Assembly: GCA_029783825.1 (NCBI GenBank)
Contig: JAREIK010017918.1
Coordinates: 2,030,501 to 2,094,500 of the forward strand
Direction of reading: 5' to 3'
From: Sapria himalayana
Lineage: Eukaryota > Streptophyta > Magnoliopsida > Malpighiales > Rafflesiaceae
Length of the DNA stretch: 64,000 bases
Position 1 is the stretch's first letter. Each line of letters starts with the position of its first letter. This document shows, one piece after another, positions 23,870 to 36,267 of the stretch. Below the pieces are notes generated by a model. The model was not told where the DNA came from and did no database searches. It was given only the letters and a program-made list of their open reading frames with translations. A program made the position numbers and the translations under genes.

Positions 23870-24000
23870 TCATTGAATTTGGTATTCATTAACTTATTAT
23901 CACTTATAATCAAAATATTATTCACATATATAGTTAAAAAAATTATTTTGTCATCAGAGTTCATCTAAAAAATAAAGAAAAATCTATAATACATATATTT
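23870..24000 (-). pseudogene. copia-3 reverse transcriptase fragment
   Basis: The minus frame reads MNSDDKIIFLTIYVNNILII, the catalytic strand of copia RT with YVDD changed to YVNN. The same type of Asp-to-Asn change occurs at 10600-10870, consistent with C-to-T decay. Confidence 0.65.
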
Positions 24001-25199
24001 AATACAAACAAGATTAACTGCTTGTAAATCTCACAAATCAACTTCTTGGTGACTTTCAAGTCATACAATACCATTATCAAATCTACACCCTGTATTATAT
24101 ACCATTATCACAAATCAAAAAATAAAGTATTGGGGCATTCACACTAAATATTTGAGTTAAGTCTTTTGCTATAAGTCTTGCCTTAAGGGCAATCTACTTT
24201 CCTATCTAAACCTATTTTCAAAGTAAACATTTATCTACAACAACATGTCTTGCCAAATGAAGCAATACTAATTTTCAAGTCTCATTACAATTGAATGCTA
24301 AAATCTCTTATATCATGTCATGTTAACATCATGAACGAGATAATTATTTTATAATGAGACTTAACATATCCTAATATTATCAAAAGATATAATTTTAAAA
24401 AAAGAATAAAATAGAAATATAACAAAACGTATGACATCAAGTGTTGAGTATACCGCATATGTCCATCTAGAGAGTGATATGAAAACAAAGATTAGAGAAG
24501 TTGATAGCAAGATCATATGGTTTCTTTATAGACTCATCTCTAGTCTAAGCAAGCTACGCATGTTCCATTTTTACATTGTAGACTCAAAGTCAAGCATGAT
24601 CAAGCCTCGTAAATACTAGCTCAATATGAGTTTATACTGAAAAAGACTAATGTATTATTAAGAAATCTAGGCTTAAAAGATCTTTCCCGAGAAATTTCAT
24701 TTTCTCCAAAATCAACATGATCTATACTTTTTAATAGATATAATGACCATGTGGGAATAATACCATATTGAGTAACAACTAACTCTAATATAACTGACAA
24801 GGAACACTCTATACTATACTGTGAGTCTATACTTTCACAGTATAGACTCACTTCTTCATAAGCTCATTTATAAATTCATAGTTACAAAAAATATTTATAT
24901 TTAATCAAAACATATCAATCTAAAAAATGTGTATCTTTGAATAATAGAATATCTAAAAAAGACATATCTCAAGTCAAATGCTAGATTGATCCATCTTGGA
25001 GAGAATAAGAAAAAAAAACAATAAAAAAATAAAAACTTTGAGATACAAACTAAATAATCTCTTCATAATATAAAATTTAGAAAGATATATAGTGATAAAA
25101 AATAGAAAAATAACATTCAATTGATAAGTTACATTATAATTAAAATTATATCTTCGCAAAAATATTTTAGAATATTCTTTATAAATAACAATGTCCAAT

Positions 25200-25620
25200 T
25201 TATCTTAATTAAATATCTATTCTTTCTTTCAAAAACTTCATTCTATTAGGATTTACTGACACAGAAAATCTAATATATAATCTTATAATTCATATAATAA
25301 GTGATTTACATCCATGATATATATTGAAATGAATTATTACTCTTTAATTTTTTAATATGTTTATCAAATTTATTAGATTATTTTATAAAAATATCTGAAC
25401 AAAAATTGATATATCTTTTAAAAGATATATTCATTTATATCTCGAGTAATCGTCAACAAAAATAATCAAATGTATAAAATTTTCTTTGATTACATATCTA
25501 TTAGGTTCACATACATATGAATATATTATATCAAATAATTCTTTTTCAGACTAGACTTACGTGCAACAAAGAAAATTATGATAAATTTTCCTAATTAATA
25601 AGTCTTACACTTTATGGTCC
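25200..25620 (-). pseudogene. copia-3 integrase fragment
   Basis: In changing minus-strand frames: SLKKNYLI, stop, YIHMYVNLIDM (GAG-pre-integrase to core start, DLIHTDVCGPM-like), then a FVDDYSRY-like segment near 25460. It is decayed beyond function. Confidence 0.55.
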
Positions 25621-26700
25621 AAATATCATGAAAACTAGAATAAAATATTATAGATAATATTTAATGCTCAAGTAATGGGTAACACATTTTAAAATATATA
25701 AGTAAACTATCCATAGCAGTAAAATATTTAAAAAGAAATCTTACATTCAAAGAATATATATATATAATATATCATTTCTAATTCCAAGTAAAATTTTTCT
25801 CAAATTTTTCTGATTCTACATGCAAACATTAATAAAAGTAAATATAAAATCAGAATTAAATTATCTAAAAAATAACTCAAAAAAAATAATTAATAGGTCA
25901 ATAAAAAAACAACACAATGAAATAATAATTATCCAAGCTCAAAACTATGATATCCAATGATTTTCAAATGTTTACAATTAATTATAATAATAATTTTAGA
26001 ACAAAAAAATATATAAAAAATATGATTATTAGTAATATAAATATTAGTATATGTGTTGATAATCCACAAATCTAAGATTAAAGTACAAATAATACAATCA
26101 ATAATATCTAAAAAAATTTAATAATCAAAAACAACCTAAATAAGTTTCATTCACATGTGGAACACTTGATTCACAATAATGTGCATTATAATCTAGCTAT
26201 CACAATAAAATATCATTGATCACTGATTTATTAGACAAAGCTCCTTCAAAAAAATATATAATCCATTTAAATTTGCAAGTAGCTAGCGTCATAGCATATA
26301 CTCTGTCTTTATACTAAATCTCAAAATAATTATGTCTTACTTTTCCATGAGATAAGATTAAATACAAAAAAATATAACAAAAAGTAGTGAATCTTCTCTA
26401 TATAATCACACAAGTCCAACTAAAATTTGAATAATTATCTATCCAACTATGTCAACAATCTTTTAATATAATCCTATGATCTAATTTCTTTTTCATATAC
26501 CTAAGAATTTTATGTATCGCATTCATATAAATATATCTATATTAATATAAAAAAAATAACTAATTATATTAGCATTGTAGGTAATATTAAATTTAGTTAC
26601 TGTCAAATAATTTAATTTTTTTATGATCATCTTATATCTTATTGAGTCAAATAACAAACTAAACTATGTAAATAATCTACACCTAGATCATTTGGTGCAT

Positions 26701-27479
26701 CAATGAGTGTATATCTCAACATATGAAATTCAGATAAGTATTTGTTAAGTTTGAATAAAAAAATATTTTTACTTTTATATATTTCTTTTTTATTATTTAT
26801 GTATTTAATGGAATCATCGACTTGTGGATTACCCCAATCAATATAATAAATAAAAAAAAGTAATTTTAAATTCTAAAACTTCTATATGATAATAGAGGGA
26901 TTACCCTAAGGGAAAGAAACCTTAGTGGAGTTTGTGTGAGAGGAAGGGCCAAGAACCCTAGGAAGAGGGCTTGCTCATTGCACGCCCTCTCCCTCTCTGT
27001 CTGCACACTCACTGTATGCGACAGAATTGTGTGTAAAGTAGACATCAAAGTTGTGTTGTGCAGTCAGAAAGGCAATGGCAGTTGAAGTTGTTGTGTAGTC
27101 AGCAATGCCCACTACGTCGACACCTCGACAACTATCACCATAGCTCAGCAACAACGGCTTCTTGTCTCAGTTGTTTGTAAGAATATGGCATACCACTTGT
27201 ATAGTTATTGTGTAAGCATTGACGTCCACTATTCTTAAGTCATCATTCAATTGTCCAAATATTTTTCGAAGCGATATGTGTTAGATGATCTGAACTGGTT
27301 GAGCATTTTCTCTAATTTAATTGCCCTGCTTTAGATAGTACACCATGTTCAGCAGTACTACTATCAATGCTACAGACTTTACTACTGATTCACTCTGTTG
27401 TTGCCTCTCAATCTCAGCAAATATACCCCTTTTCCTAAATTTTTAGGTTATAAAATCAATGATACTGTCAGTATGGAAT
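26701..27479. other. Non-coding sequence before UTP20-like block
   Basis: Includes a less AT-rich stretch at 26890-27430 with CCCTCTCCCTCTCTGTCTGC. It could be untranslated or intronic sequence of the UTP20-like gene copy or retroelement leader; nothing decisive. Confidence 0.35.
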
Positions 27480-28260
27480 CTTTCTGTTCAGAATTATATG
27501 GAGGACAGAAGTGAAATGTGATGCTTAAGAAATAGTTGAAGTTGTTGAGACAGATGCATGACCCAAAATCTGTCCATCAAAGCCTATTCTAAGAGATATT
27601 CTGCATAATAAGTTATTCGATGAAACTAATGAGGAAATACAGGCGCTAGTTATGAATTGTTTGTCATTATGAAAAGATGATCTCATAGTTACTTATGATC
27701 AGAAAAAAATTAATCAGTTATAAACATTTGAGAGATGAAATTGCTGCCTGGAACTTAAACAAAGAAGCTTGTCAAATTGAAGAAAATTACAAGGCCTATC
27801 TCGTGCCTTTGGTGATCCGCTTACTAATGCCAAAAATCAGAAATCTGAAGTCATTTGCATCTCGAAAGGTAAACATAAATCATCAGAAAGGAATGCTTTG
27901 CTTTCTAGCTCAGCTTGATGTTGATGAGATTCCTACTTTCTTCGCATTGTTATTGAAGTCTTTATAAATCATGCCCAAGAAAGCTCATGGGACAGGAAAA
28001 AACATATTTTGGACATCACATTCCATTCCTATTGATAAATTATGTGCAATTGATTATTTAAAGTTCTTTATAATAGAAACTATAGCATGATTATTTTGGA
28101 AGAAAATATGTGGCTTCCTTAATGTTATCCAAGATGTTTTGGATATTTTTGATCAATTGCACATTATTCAATTTCTTTAGTTAATATTGGGATGTGTTGT
28201 TTGTTCTTTGGGAAGTTATGCTTCACTTCTAGCAGCTGCAGAGTCAAGTAAATCACTGAG
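27480..28260 (+). pseudogene. UTP20-like (DRIM/U3 snoRNP component) pseudogene fragment
   Basis: The open piece 27695-27967 contains EIAAWNLNKEACQIEENYKA, YLVPLVIRLLMPKIRNLKSF and LCFLAQLDVDEIPTFFALLL, which I recognise as the conserved C-terminal half of UTP20/DRIM, a HEAT-rich protein of the small-subunit processome. Upstream in another frame (27588-27705) is LRDILHNKLFDETNEEIQAL and LSL, stop, KDDLIVTYDQ. Downstream are KKICGFLNVIQDVLDIFDQ (about 28100-28160) and LGCVVCSLGSYASLLAAAES (about 28190-28250). At least one in-frame stop (TGA in place of Trp, 27669) and frame changes between blocks indicate a pseudogene. The blocks follow in normal order over 0.8 kb, whereas the full protein exceeds 2,500 residues, so this is a small fragment. 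Confidence 0.72.
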
Positions 28261-28640
28261 CAGAAGAGCAGATCTCATTATATGGCTATTTTTTCTATTT
28301 GTGGTGGCAAATCTCACAATGGCAGCAAGAGGAACACAATATTGATACTTAAGTCTGAAGGTTTAATGGACACCTTTGTTTTCCTATAAACTGCTACACT
28401 CAGCCCTAAGGGGGAGGGAATTTCTCATGGTTTCATATTGGTTACATTCATGTTGGCTTCAATGTTAGGAAACTCCATCGCCTCTTGGTTTCTTGCTGTA
28501 TCATCCCACAAAGTGGAGTAAATGAGGAAAGAATCTCATTTCCTGGATGGATTTAGCATGTTGACATTTGCACAATGATCATAGTTCTTTTATCTAATTT
28601 TTCTTTTTGTGTAGAATCCTCTCCAATTCAGCTAGGGAAT
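28261..28640. other. Sequence downstream of the UTP20-like block
   Basis: No frame matches UTP20 clearly. Mixed composition with AGCCCTAAGGGGGAGGGAAT at 28401-28420; possibly intron or flanking DNA. Confidence 0.35.
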
Positions 28641-29480
28641 AGTATTTTATTTTGTTTCGTAGTTTTCCGTTTATTCTCCCTAAGGAGAGAGAATTTTTCT
28701 TAATCTTTATGTTTATTCTCCCTAAGTCAGCTGATAGAGAGTATTTCTTAATCACATTGTCATTTATTCTCCCTAAGTAGAGATGTCAAACAAGTCGGGC
28801 AACCCAGACACAACCCGCAACTCAGCCTGGTTCAGCCATGCCTAGCCTGCCACAACACGATTTAGAAAAGTGCTTTGTGCCAGGCCAAGACGTCCTATGG
28901 GACGGTTCATGCCGTGTTGGGCTAGCATGAGTCATGCTTATTTCCGAGAGAAGCACGATGTGTGTGTCTGGCCCGGTGATATGGTAAACCGGTTAGGGTT
29001 ACCACCTGATGAGATGGACTAATTTTTTTATAACCATCAACCACATGACCGATTATTATTGGATGGTCACGTAAATCATCTACCCATTGCATTTTCACGC
29101 AATGAATTTTTCATGCACCGATCGACATAGTCTGTCACCGCCATGCCACTATAAAATGTCCACACAAAACTTTTATCATTTATTTTCCCTAAGTCAGCTA
29201 TATGAAAATATTCTTCAATTTTTTAGATGTTATTCTCACAAAATTGATTGTGGAAAAATATTTTTTAGTTTCTTTGGATATTATCCTCCATACATCCACC
29301 AAAAAAAATACTTTTAATTCATATGTCATTTTTCTCCCTAAGTCGACAAAAGATAAAATATTTTATGATTATTTTTTCATTTTCTCACTAAGTTGACAAG
29401 TGAAAAATATTTCTCAATCTTTTTGTTATTATTATCTCTAAATTGACTAGAGAAAAAAATATCTTAGTTATTTTATCATA
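28641..29480. repeat. Irregular CTCCCTAAG tandem repeat with a hAT-like insertion
   Basis: The phrase TTATTCTCCCTAAG followed by a GACTAGAGA(A/G)-like stretch and TATTTCTTAATC recurs about every 40-60 bp (28671, 28711, 28751, 29181, 29330, 29385 and degenerate copies). The array is split by a GC-rich segment from 28778 to about 29160. Confidence 0.65.
28778..29160. mobile_element. Degenerate hAT-derived element with TAGAGATGTCAAAC left end
   Basis: The left end TAGAGATGTCAAACAAGTCG differs little from the A-D terminus and is followed by the GC/CATG-rich subterminal composition. It interrupts the CCCTAAG array. The right end is not recognisable, so the limit is approximate. Confidence 0.5.
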
Positions 29481-29779
29481 AAATTTATCTTAGCAAAATC
29501 ATTAATTCAAATTGACTCATAATTTATTTCTTCCTTTATATCAATGCAATTAAGCATCCATTTGAGATGGGGGTGTTAAGTTTGGAAAAAAAAATTATGT
29601 TTATTTTTCTATTTTTCTTTATATTATTTATGTATTTGATTGGAATATTAAACTTGTAGCTATCCTAATAAGTATGTCCCTCTATACAAAAGCATTGATA
29701 TATGTTATTTTGTAACAAGTGAAAAATGTTTATTTTTGATTTCTAAAACTTATATAATACATATAATATATCTTTTCTG

Positions 29780-30370
29780 AAAAAAAAATATTATTCCTCA
29801 TGAGCATCCGATCTTAATATCAAGAAAATACTTTCGACATCCTAAATCATTCCTCTAAAACTCAATTTATAAAAATAATTTCAATTAAAAAAAATATCTA
29901 ACTGAACATCTAATATAATTATAATATTATTAATGTATACAACTAGCATCACATATTCACCTTCTGATCCATGTTAAAAAAAATAAAGATAGTCTGATAG
30001 ATATCTCCTAACACAAAATATAACAAATATTGATGAAAAACTACTAAAATATGCCCTACAAGACTATTTGAAGACATGAAAGATTTTTTACAATATACAT
30101 AACGTATATGTCCTACAAGACTATTTGTAAAAATAATTTTAATTAAAATATACTCAACTAAACATCATATATAGTTATAATATTATCAATGTATACAACT
30201 AGTATCACATATTCACCTTTCGATCCGCATTTACAAAAACAAGGATAGTCTGATACATATCTCCTAACACAACATATAGTAAATATTGATGAAAATCTAG
30301 TAAAATATGTCATAGAAGATTATTTGAAGACAAAATCTTTTGCAAACTGCATAACATACATGTGCTATAA
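29780..30370 (-). pseudogene. copia RT fragment, tandemly duplicated
   Basis: Two head-to-tail copies, about 29865-30120 and 30121-30370, with a period near 256 bp. On the minus strand the right copy reads SDYPCFCKCGSKGEYVILVV then YIDNII, the DHTLFVKRS-to-YVDD part of copia RT, with YVDD as YIDN. The left copy carries the same order with extra changes. Both are dead. Confidence 0.68.
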
Positions 30371-30379
30371 GAACTAGTA

Positions 30380-30680
30380 AATCATGGTGGTTGATGCATA
30401 CCATACATTACTTTTCTAGATCATCATGGATGAACATATTTCTTACATCTAAACAAAGGTATCCAATGAGTGAACGGCCAAAGCCCGGCCAAAGGCATGG
30501 CCAAAAAAACCATGTCAAGCATTATTGACACAACACAAGAAGAAGCCCTGTGTGTTGCCCTGTGTGTTTCCCTATGTGTGAATCATCCCATGATATAGCA
30601 CGTGTCATGTCGTGCCTATCAAAATAACCCTCATGTTAACTTTTACATTATCATGCTCTCTAACTCATACAATAATATCA
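30380..30680. other. Small GC-rich island and spacer
   Basis: 30470-30620 is rich in GGCC/CATGGCC and TGTGTG words, like a degraded hAT-derived fragment, without readable ends. Confidence 0.35.
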
Positions 30681-30704
30681 TAGCTACAATAATATCAAAT
30701 GATT

Positions 30705-30950
30705 TAGAATTTGCAAAAAAAATAAAAAAATAGTGAGTATCAATGATATTAGTATTGGCTTCTAAATTTATGGATCAAGCATTCAGAGTGAGATGATGAG
30801 AAGAAAGAATAATAGAAATTAAAGGATTTAATCTCTGCAAAAAAAAATGGTGCGACTATCAATAATATTAGTATTGGCTTTTAAATTTATGACTTAAGCG
30901 TCCAAAGTGAGATGGTGAAAAAAAATAATAATAAAAATAAAAGTGCTCGA
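30705..30950. repeat. Tandem duplication, unit about 120 bp
   Basis: ATTAGTATTGGCTTYTAAAT, then TTATG and a GAGATGRTG motif, occur at about 30749 and 30868, in two adjacent diverged units. Confidence 0.7.
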
Positions 30951-31890
30951 CTAAAGCTAACATCACCCAAATAAAAAAGTTTACAACACTTTTGAGAAAA
31001 CATAACAAGACCAATAAATATTCACATAGAAGATCTATGATAGAAGAATCTTATAGTCTATTGTACAACTATGAACCTCAAAACATCTTCCATAAGTTGT
31101 GACATAATATTAAAAACTTATTTTGAGTATATATCAAACTCTGACAAAAAAAAAAAACAAGTCACCACTGACTTATTCACACTCAAAGCAACCATATTAG
31201 CTCTCTCATTATTATCGTGTGGAAAAATCATTGTAATAATCTAAATGAGTATCCCATTATGCTCTCTTTAGGTATAACTATAAATATCTAAATTACTCTC
31301 TTATAAATTACCAAGATTAGAACTATCCTCTCACTAAGAAGATAGTTCAATCCTCACACACTAAAATAGCCCATGATAAAAAATTGTTGGTCTTTAATCT
31401 CCACTGGATTATTCTTAATGATCTCACACTAATAATATTATTATTTTCAACATGAGACACACAAGAAAAAAAAAACACATTCGAAGAAACTAGAAATTTG
31501 ATGCATGACACACTACCCTCTAAACATCACAACACCAAAACAAAAAAAAAACCTCAAGTCTTCAAATTAAAAATTTGAAACAAAAACTACACATTGCCTA
31601 TTATTTTTTATGTACCATCACGATACACCATTGCATTGTATCGATGTCAACACATGAACCGCAAAGAGAACCACCACAAACACATGAGAAAACCACAAAA
31701 TCACTATAACAAATCCATTGGCCATATTGACACTACCACGAAAGCAAGAAACTATCCACCTTGCACCACTATCTCACTTTTACCTCCATAGAACAACAAT
31801 GCCACTATCAAACACCATCACATGATGTCACCGACACTAGTGCACGATGCACCACAATGCATGTCACCATTTGCCACCCACTTTTAATCA
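30951..31890 (-). other. Probable leader/flank of a minus-strand copia element
   Basis: 31600-31870 is rich in CACCA and ATGCACCAC words, the complement of the GTGG-rich leaders seen next to other primer binding sites. At 31893-31912, AACTCCTATGTTATCATGTT weakly resembles a minus-strand primer binding site plus LTR end. The 65-codon frame 31594-31791 has no recognised domain. Confidence 0.35.
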
Positions 31891-31912
31891 TAGGAACTCC
31901 TATGTTATCATG

Positions 31913-33590
31913 TTCAAGTTCAGCAAAGTTAGAATTATAAGAAAACGAGAGGAAGGAGAACAGAGAGGACAAAAGATAAGAAAAAAAAAAGATAAATTTT
32001 AATTAACTCTAAAGTCTAAAATCATAACTATACATACTCAAGTTGGGGCATTTGACATATCAAGTATTCTCATACAGCTAAAACAAAAAATTAATAAAAT
32101 AAACTAATAAAAAAAACATCAATAAATTTAACTAAATTTCTCATCCTAGGCTTCTACTCCTATCAAATCTTTAATCTTGGTTAATTTAAATTTTTATAAA
32201 ATTTAAAATGCATTTCAGTCAATTAAATAATTTAAATGATGAAAACAAATTCAATATGTATGAGAATTTAAAAATCATTACTAAATCTGATATTCTTCAT
32301 AATTTAAAAAAGTTAAAGATTTAGTAATAATGACTCAATATAAATATTATAAATATTATAAATTGTATGTGTGTGTGTGTGTGTATCTGATATATATATA
32401 TCTGATATTCTTCTATTATATATACTCACTTTAACATAATAAATAAAAAATATTAAAAAAAATTAACTCAATATAAATATTATAAATTGTATGTGTGTGT
32501 GTGTATAGCATTAAATAAGACACACAAAAATATGGTGCATTAACTAAGACACACAAAATTATAGTACATTAAATTTTAGTCAAACCCAACTTAATATAAA
32601 TGAAATTGGATTTTTTAAATTTTACTAACTTCATTACTTCATGATTTTATATGAGAATAATTAGCTAAATTTATAGCTATTATAGGTTTTGTACTAAAAT
32701 TTAGAGATCTTTAAGTTTATCTATTTCATTCAAAAAATAAATCCAACTTATTTATCATAAAATTTCATTAATAATCTATCATAATAATATAAAAAAAATA
32801 TTACATATATAATAAATAATCAATAATTAAATAACATGAAAATCAAAATCAAAATCAAGTTATATCGATGATCTCGAATAAATAAACTACTCAAAATAGT
32901 ATTTATTTCATGTGTGTAAATGCATATTATGTTACTTCAAATTAGAAACCAAAAAAAGTTACATTTTTATTTAATATTTCATCTTCATGATTATACTCTC
33001 TGACATATGATTCTTTTAAAATATTTTTTATCGAATATGACATTCAAAGTATTATCTCACATCTAACTGATATTTGACATGTCATATGTATTTATCATAT
33101 TATTAATTTAATAAAATAAATTAGATAAAAAGAATTATCCCTCTAATTAAAAATCAAGTTGACATGTATAAAATCTATTAATCCATCTAATAAATTATAA
33201 TATTCAATAAGCCTAAAAAGAGAATTCTAATATAATATCCAACATTAATAAAATTTAACCTATCTAATGCCACAATATTATGCTTGAAACAAAACATGAT
33301 AAAATTTTAATAGCTTTAAATAATTAATAGAAAAGTTTTTAACTTTTAAAAATTTTAAAAATTTTTTATGATACTACTAATATATGTCTCAAAATACAAT
33401 CATATATATATCTTGAATTACAATTAGGCATGTTTTCAAGATATGTAATATTTTTTAATAATATAGGAAATATCTAATTTTAAAGAAATATGGGTACAAA
33501 TAAAAAAAAAAATAAATATTAAACAAATATTACCTCATTATATTACTTTGTTGTCTGCATAAGTCCACAAGTTAATATGAATAGGTTAAA
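31913..33590. other. AT-rich spacer with microsatellites
   Basis: (GT)n/(TA)n tracts at about 32365-32400 and 32490-32505 lie in two copies of a phrase containing ACTCAATATAAATATTATAA (32333 and 32465). No coding signal was seen. Confidence 0.5.
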
Positions 33591-33599
33591 AAAAATTAA

Positions 33600-34280
33600 T
33601 TTTCAAAATTAGTTAATATTAAGAATAATTATACATATATTAATACATCAAATCTTATAAAAACTTTAAAATTAAAAATATTAATGCAATAATAATATTT
33701 TGATAACTAACTGCTTATAAAATTCTTGTGTTATATGTATTTATTGAAAATTATATATTCATGCGATAGTATGTATCTTAATCCAAGAGCAATAAGTGTC
33801 AAGTTCGAGACTCATCAAATACAACCTTTTCAAATTATAGAGAAAAGACTATCGAGATATTAATCTCTCACAGAAATTGCATTAAAGCAAGGGTGTTATA
33901 CAATATATATGATTATCATTTTTATCTCCTCCATAGTTGTATAAATCTATCATATGAACCAATTGATAAGATATATAAATAATTAAATAAATATTAATAA
34001 TATGTATGTGATTAAAAAATATCATATCTTATAAGAACTTCAAAGTTAAATATATCTGAACAAAAATAATACCGAAATAACTAATTAACATAAAAACTTG
34101 TGTTGTATACATATATTAATAATCATAACTTTGTACGATTGCAAGTATCTTCATCCAAGTGTTATAGTCTCGAGTAGAGTGTCATAACTCATCAGACACT
34201 GTCACTTCAACATTAATAAATAAAATTATTGAAATATTAATTTCTCACATATCATTCTAAAGCATGAGCCTTACGTAGTA
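33600..34280. repeat. Tandem duplication, unit about 375 bp
   Basis: Two diverged units (about 33610-33905 and 33990-34275) share ATCWTATAARAACTTYAAA, CTTGTGTT, GTATCTTMATCCAAG and ATATTAATYTCTCAC. A third, shorter relative lies at 55270-55400 (GTCCAAAAGTGATGG, GAGTTCGAAGATAAG, ATATTAACTACTCTCAC). Confidence 0.6.
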
Positions 34281-34930
34281 GATATGACATCCACGACCTT
34301 CATATAATTATTAATAAAACAATTATGGCAATGTCTCTGAGTATTGTGACTCGACTTGTATTTTGAGATAATTCATTATCCATACAATTAGTAGTGAGAA
34401 AGCAATAAGTTGGTATGCCAATAAATATGATTTTTCAAAATATTTAGATACTAATTTTTCATACATGTTTTATGATGAATTACAAAACTTTGACATTAAT
34501 ATTAGTGAAAATCTCATAAATATATTTCTTATGATATCTAGAATAGCATATCAATAGCTAACATCACATATGTCTAACATAATATTAACTTTATTTCTTT
34601 TATTGGTATAAATGGTATTACAAGTTTTTGAAGATTAAAATTTGATATGTTTGAAAGATGAAAAAATAGACAATTCGAACTTTCAGTTTTTGAAGATAAA
34701 TTCTCAAATACAACAAATAACTAAATATTTACATAGACAATAAAATTGAGTCTAATATATGGATGTCGAATTAAGTTTCAAGATGTAAAAAATTAATAAT
34801 CATACATTTTTCATGGAATTTGATTTTTAGTGTGGATTAAAATTTTTATTCAAGATTGTTATTTAAAAAGATGACAAATTATAAGTTTTTTTGCACATTT
34901 TTTTTCAAGTAATTAATAATTTCATTAATC
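34281..34930. other. AT-rich spacer, no gene seen
   Basis: No motif or frame of note. Confidence 0.45.
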
Positions 34931-34934
34931 ATTA

Positions 34935-35270
34935 GACCTAGGCAGCTGTAGCATGCACTACAAGTCATGGGACAGGCAGAGGCAACATGCTCATACCAGA
35001 CCAAGCCTGGCAGACCAACTATGAGGCACTAGGGGTGGGTGACTCTTGCGCAATGAGCCCTACCAACCACCCATGACCAAGTAACCACAACTCCTAAATG
35101 CAACTCCAACATGGATTCAACAGTCATGCCCCAACACGAGCTCATGCCACGGTATAGGCAATGTCATTGCCCGAGATGTGCAGGTAGTATCAGCAAGGTA
35201 CTGTAGCCAAGACAGCATAAAATATCAGATCATGTCTAGAGAGCATGCCAATTGGAGACCACTATTAAAT
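34935..35270. mobile_element. Degenerate GC-rich hAT-derived island
   Basis: A sharp GC-rich island rich in CATGCC/ATGCCA words with CG nearly absent, similar in composition to E and the other TIR-family islands. Ends and target duplication not readable. Confidence 0.35.
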
Positions 35271-35499
35271 AGTTTTCTAATTTTCAAAAATATTTTTTCA
35301 TCTTACGCATTTTACTAAAATGATGATATTACATATATTATTGGAATATAACACCTATGTTACAAATACATTTGAATGTTACAGATGTAAGGATAAATAT
35401 AACAAAACACACATTAGCAGCATCACAACAAGTATTCTAAAATTTTTAGAAATAAAAATATTTCTACAAACTATGTGAAATTATTTTAACTTAACCATT

Positions 35500-35701
35500 C
35501 TTTTTTTATTATTGTTGAGGTTCACAATTTTTTATTTTGGTTATAGCTTTTCTTTTTCTTTTTGTAAGTGAGCACCCGACTGATAGGCTACCTTAATCTC
35601 AAAATATAATGACTTTAATTTTTTATGAAATAATGAAAATTTATTTTATAAATCTTGATCTCTCCCTATCTCTCATTCGACAAACCTATCATACTTTAAC
35701 A
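35500..35701 (+). repeat. LTR-like sequence before a primer binding site
   Basis: AT- and CT-rich sequence ending ACTTTAAC directly before a TAGTATCGAAGG motif at 35702-35713, which resembles a worn TGGTATCAGAGC site. The sequence after it is GTGG-rich leader, then element H. Confidence 0.45.
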
Positions 35702-35810
35702 TAGTATCGAAGGTGTCTTGGGTTGATGAGAGATTGAGGTCTGAAGGTCAATGGTGCAAGGTGGGGTACATGATGATGCACTATGCATCAATGTTGATGA
35801 TAGTAAGCAT

Positions 35811-36267
35811 TATAGTTATTTGAATTTGCAAGATACATTGAGACACAATTTTTTGAAATTCTAAAGTGCAAAACATAATTAAGTTTTTTTTGTGAGATGC
35901 ATTAATATCTGATATATATATTAAATAAATATTATTTATATTGCATTTATTAATAAAATACAATCAAATAAAAGATATAAAAAATAAAAATCAAATATTA
36001 TTAAAATTTTTCATCATCATTATCTTTAAAATTTTAAAACAAAATAATATAATTCTAATAATCAAACATATAAGATTATAAGATATCAAATACATTGTAT
36101 ATAATTTAAATGAGTGAGAAGAGATGGACTTTAAAAATATTATAATTTATGAGAGACTTTGTGAATAATTAATTTGTGGGAAAGGGCGCCTGAGGCAAGG
36201 CACTTTTGCCTGGGCCTGGTGGAGTCTGAGCTTTAGGCACACCTCAAGCATGCCTTTAAAAATTATG
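35811..36267. mobile_element. Non-autonomous hAT element H (F family)
   Basis: The left end TATAGTTATTTGAATTTGCA and the right end CATGCCTTTAAAAATTATG follow the F-family termini; subterminal AAGGCACTTTTGCCT and GGCACACCTCAAGCATGCC match F and G. Flanking octamers GTAAGCAT and GAAACCAT agree at 6 of 8. No transposase. Confidence 0.6.

Larger units (their letters stand above)
22481..26700 (-). mobile_element. Minus-strand copia ruin (copia-3)
   Basis: Two coding landmarks lie in copia order on the minus strand: RT at about 23870-24000 and integrase at about 25200-25620. The left end (22500-22700) contains CCAGGAGTCCTTATAAAGTC, resembling the LTR-like repeat at 39880, and may be its 3' LTR. 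No second LTR or gag was identified. The rest is AT-rich with stops in every frame. Confidence 0.5.
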
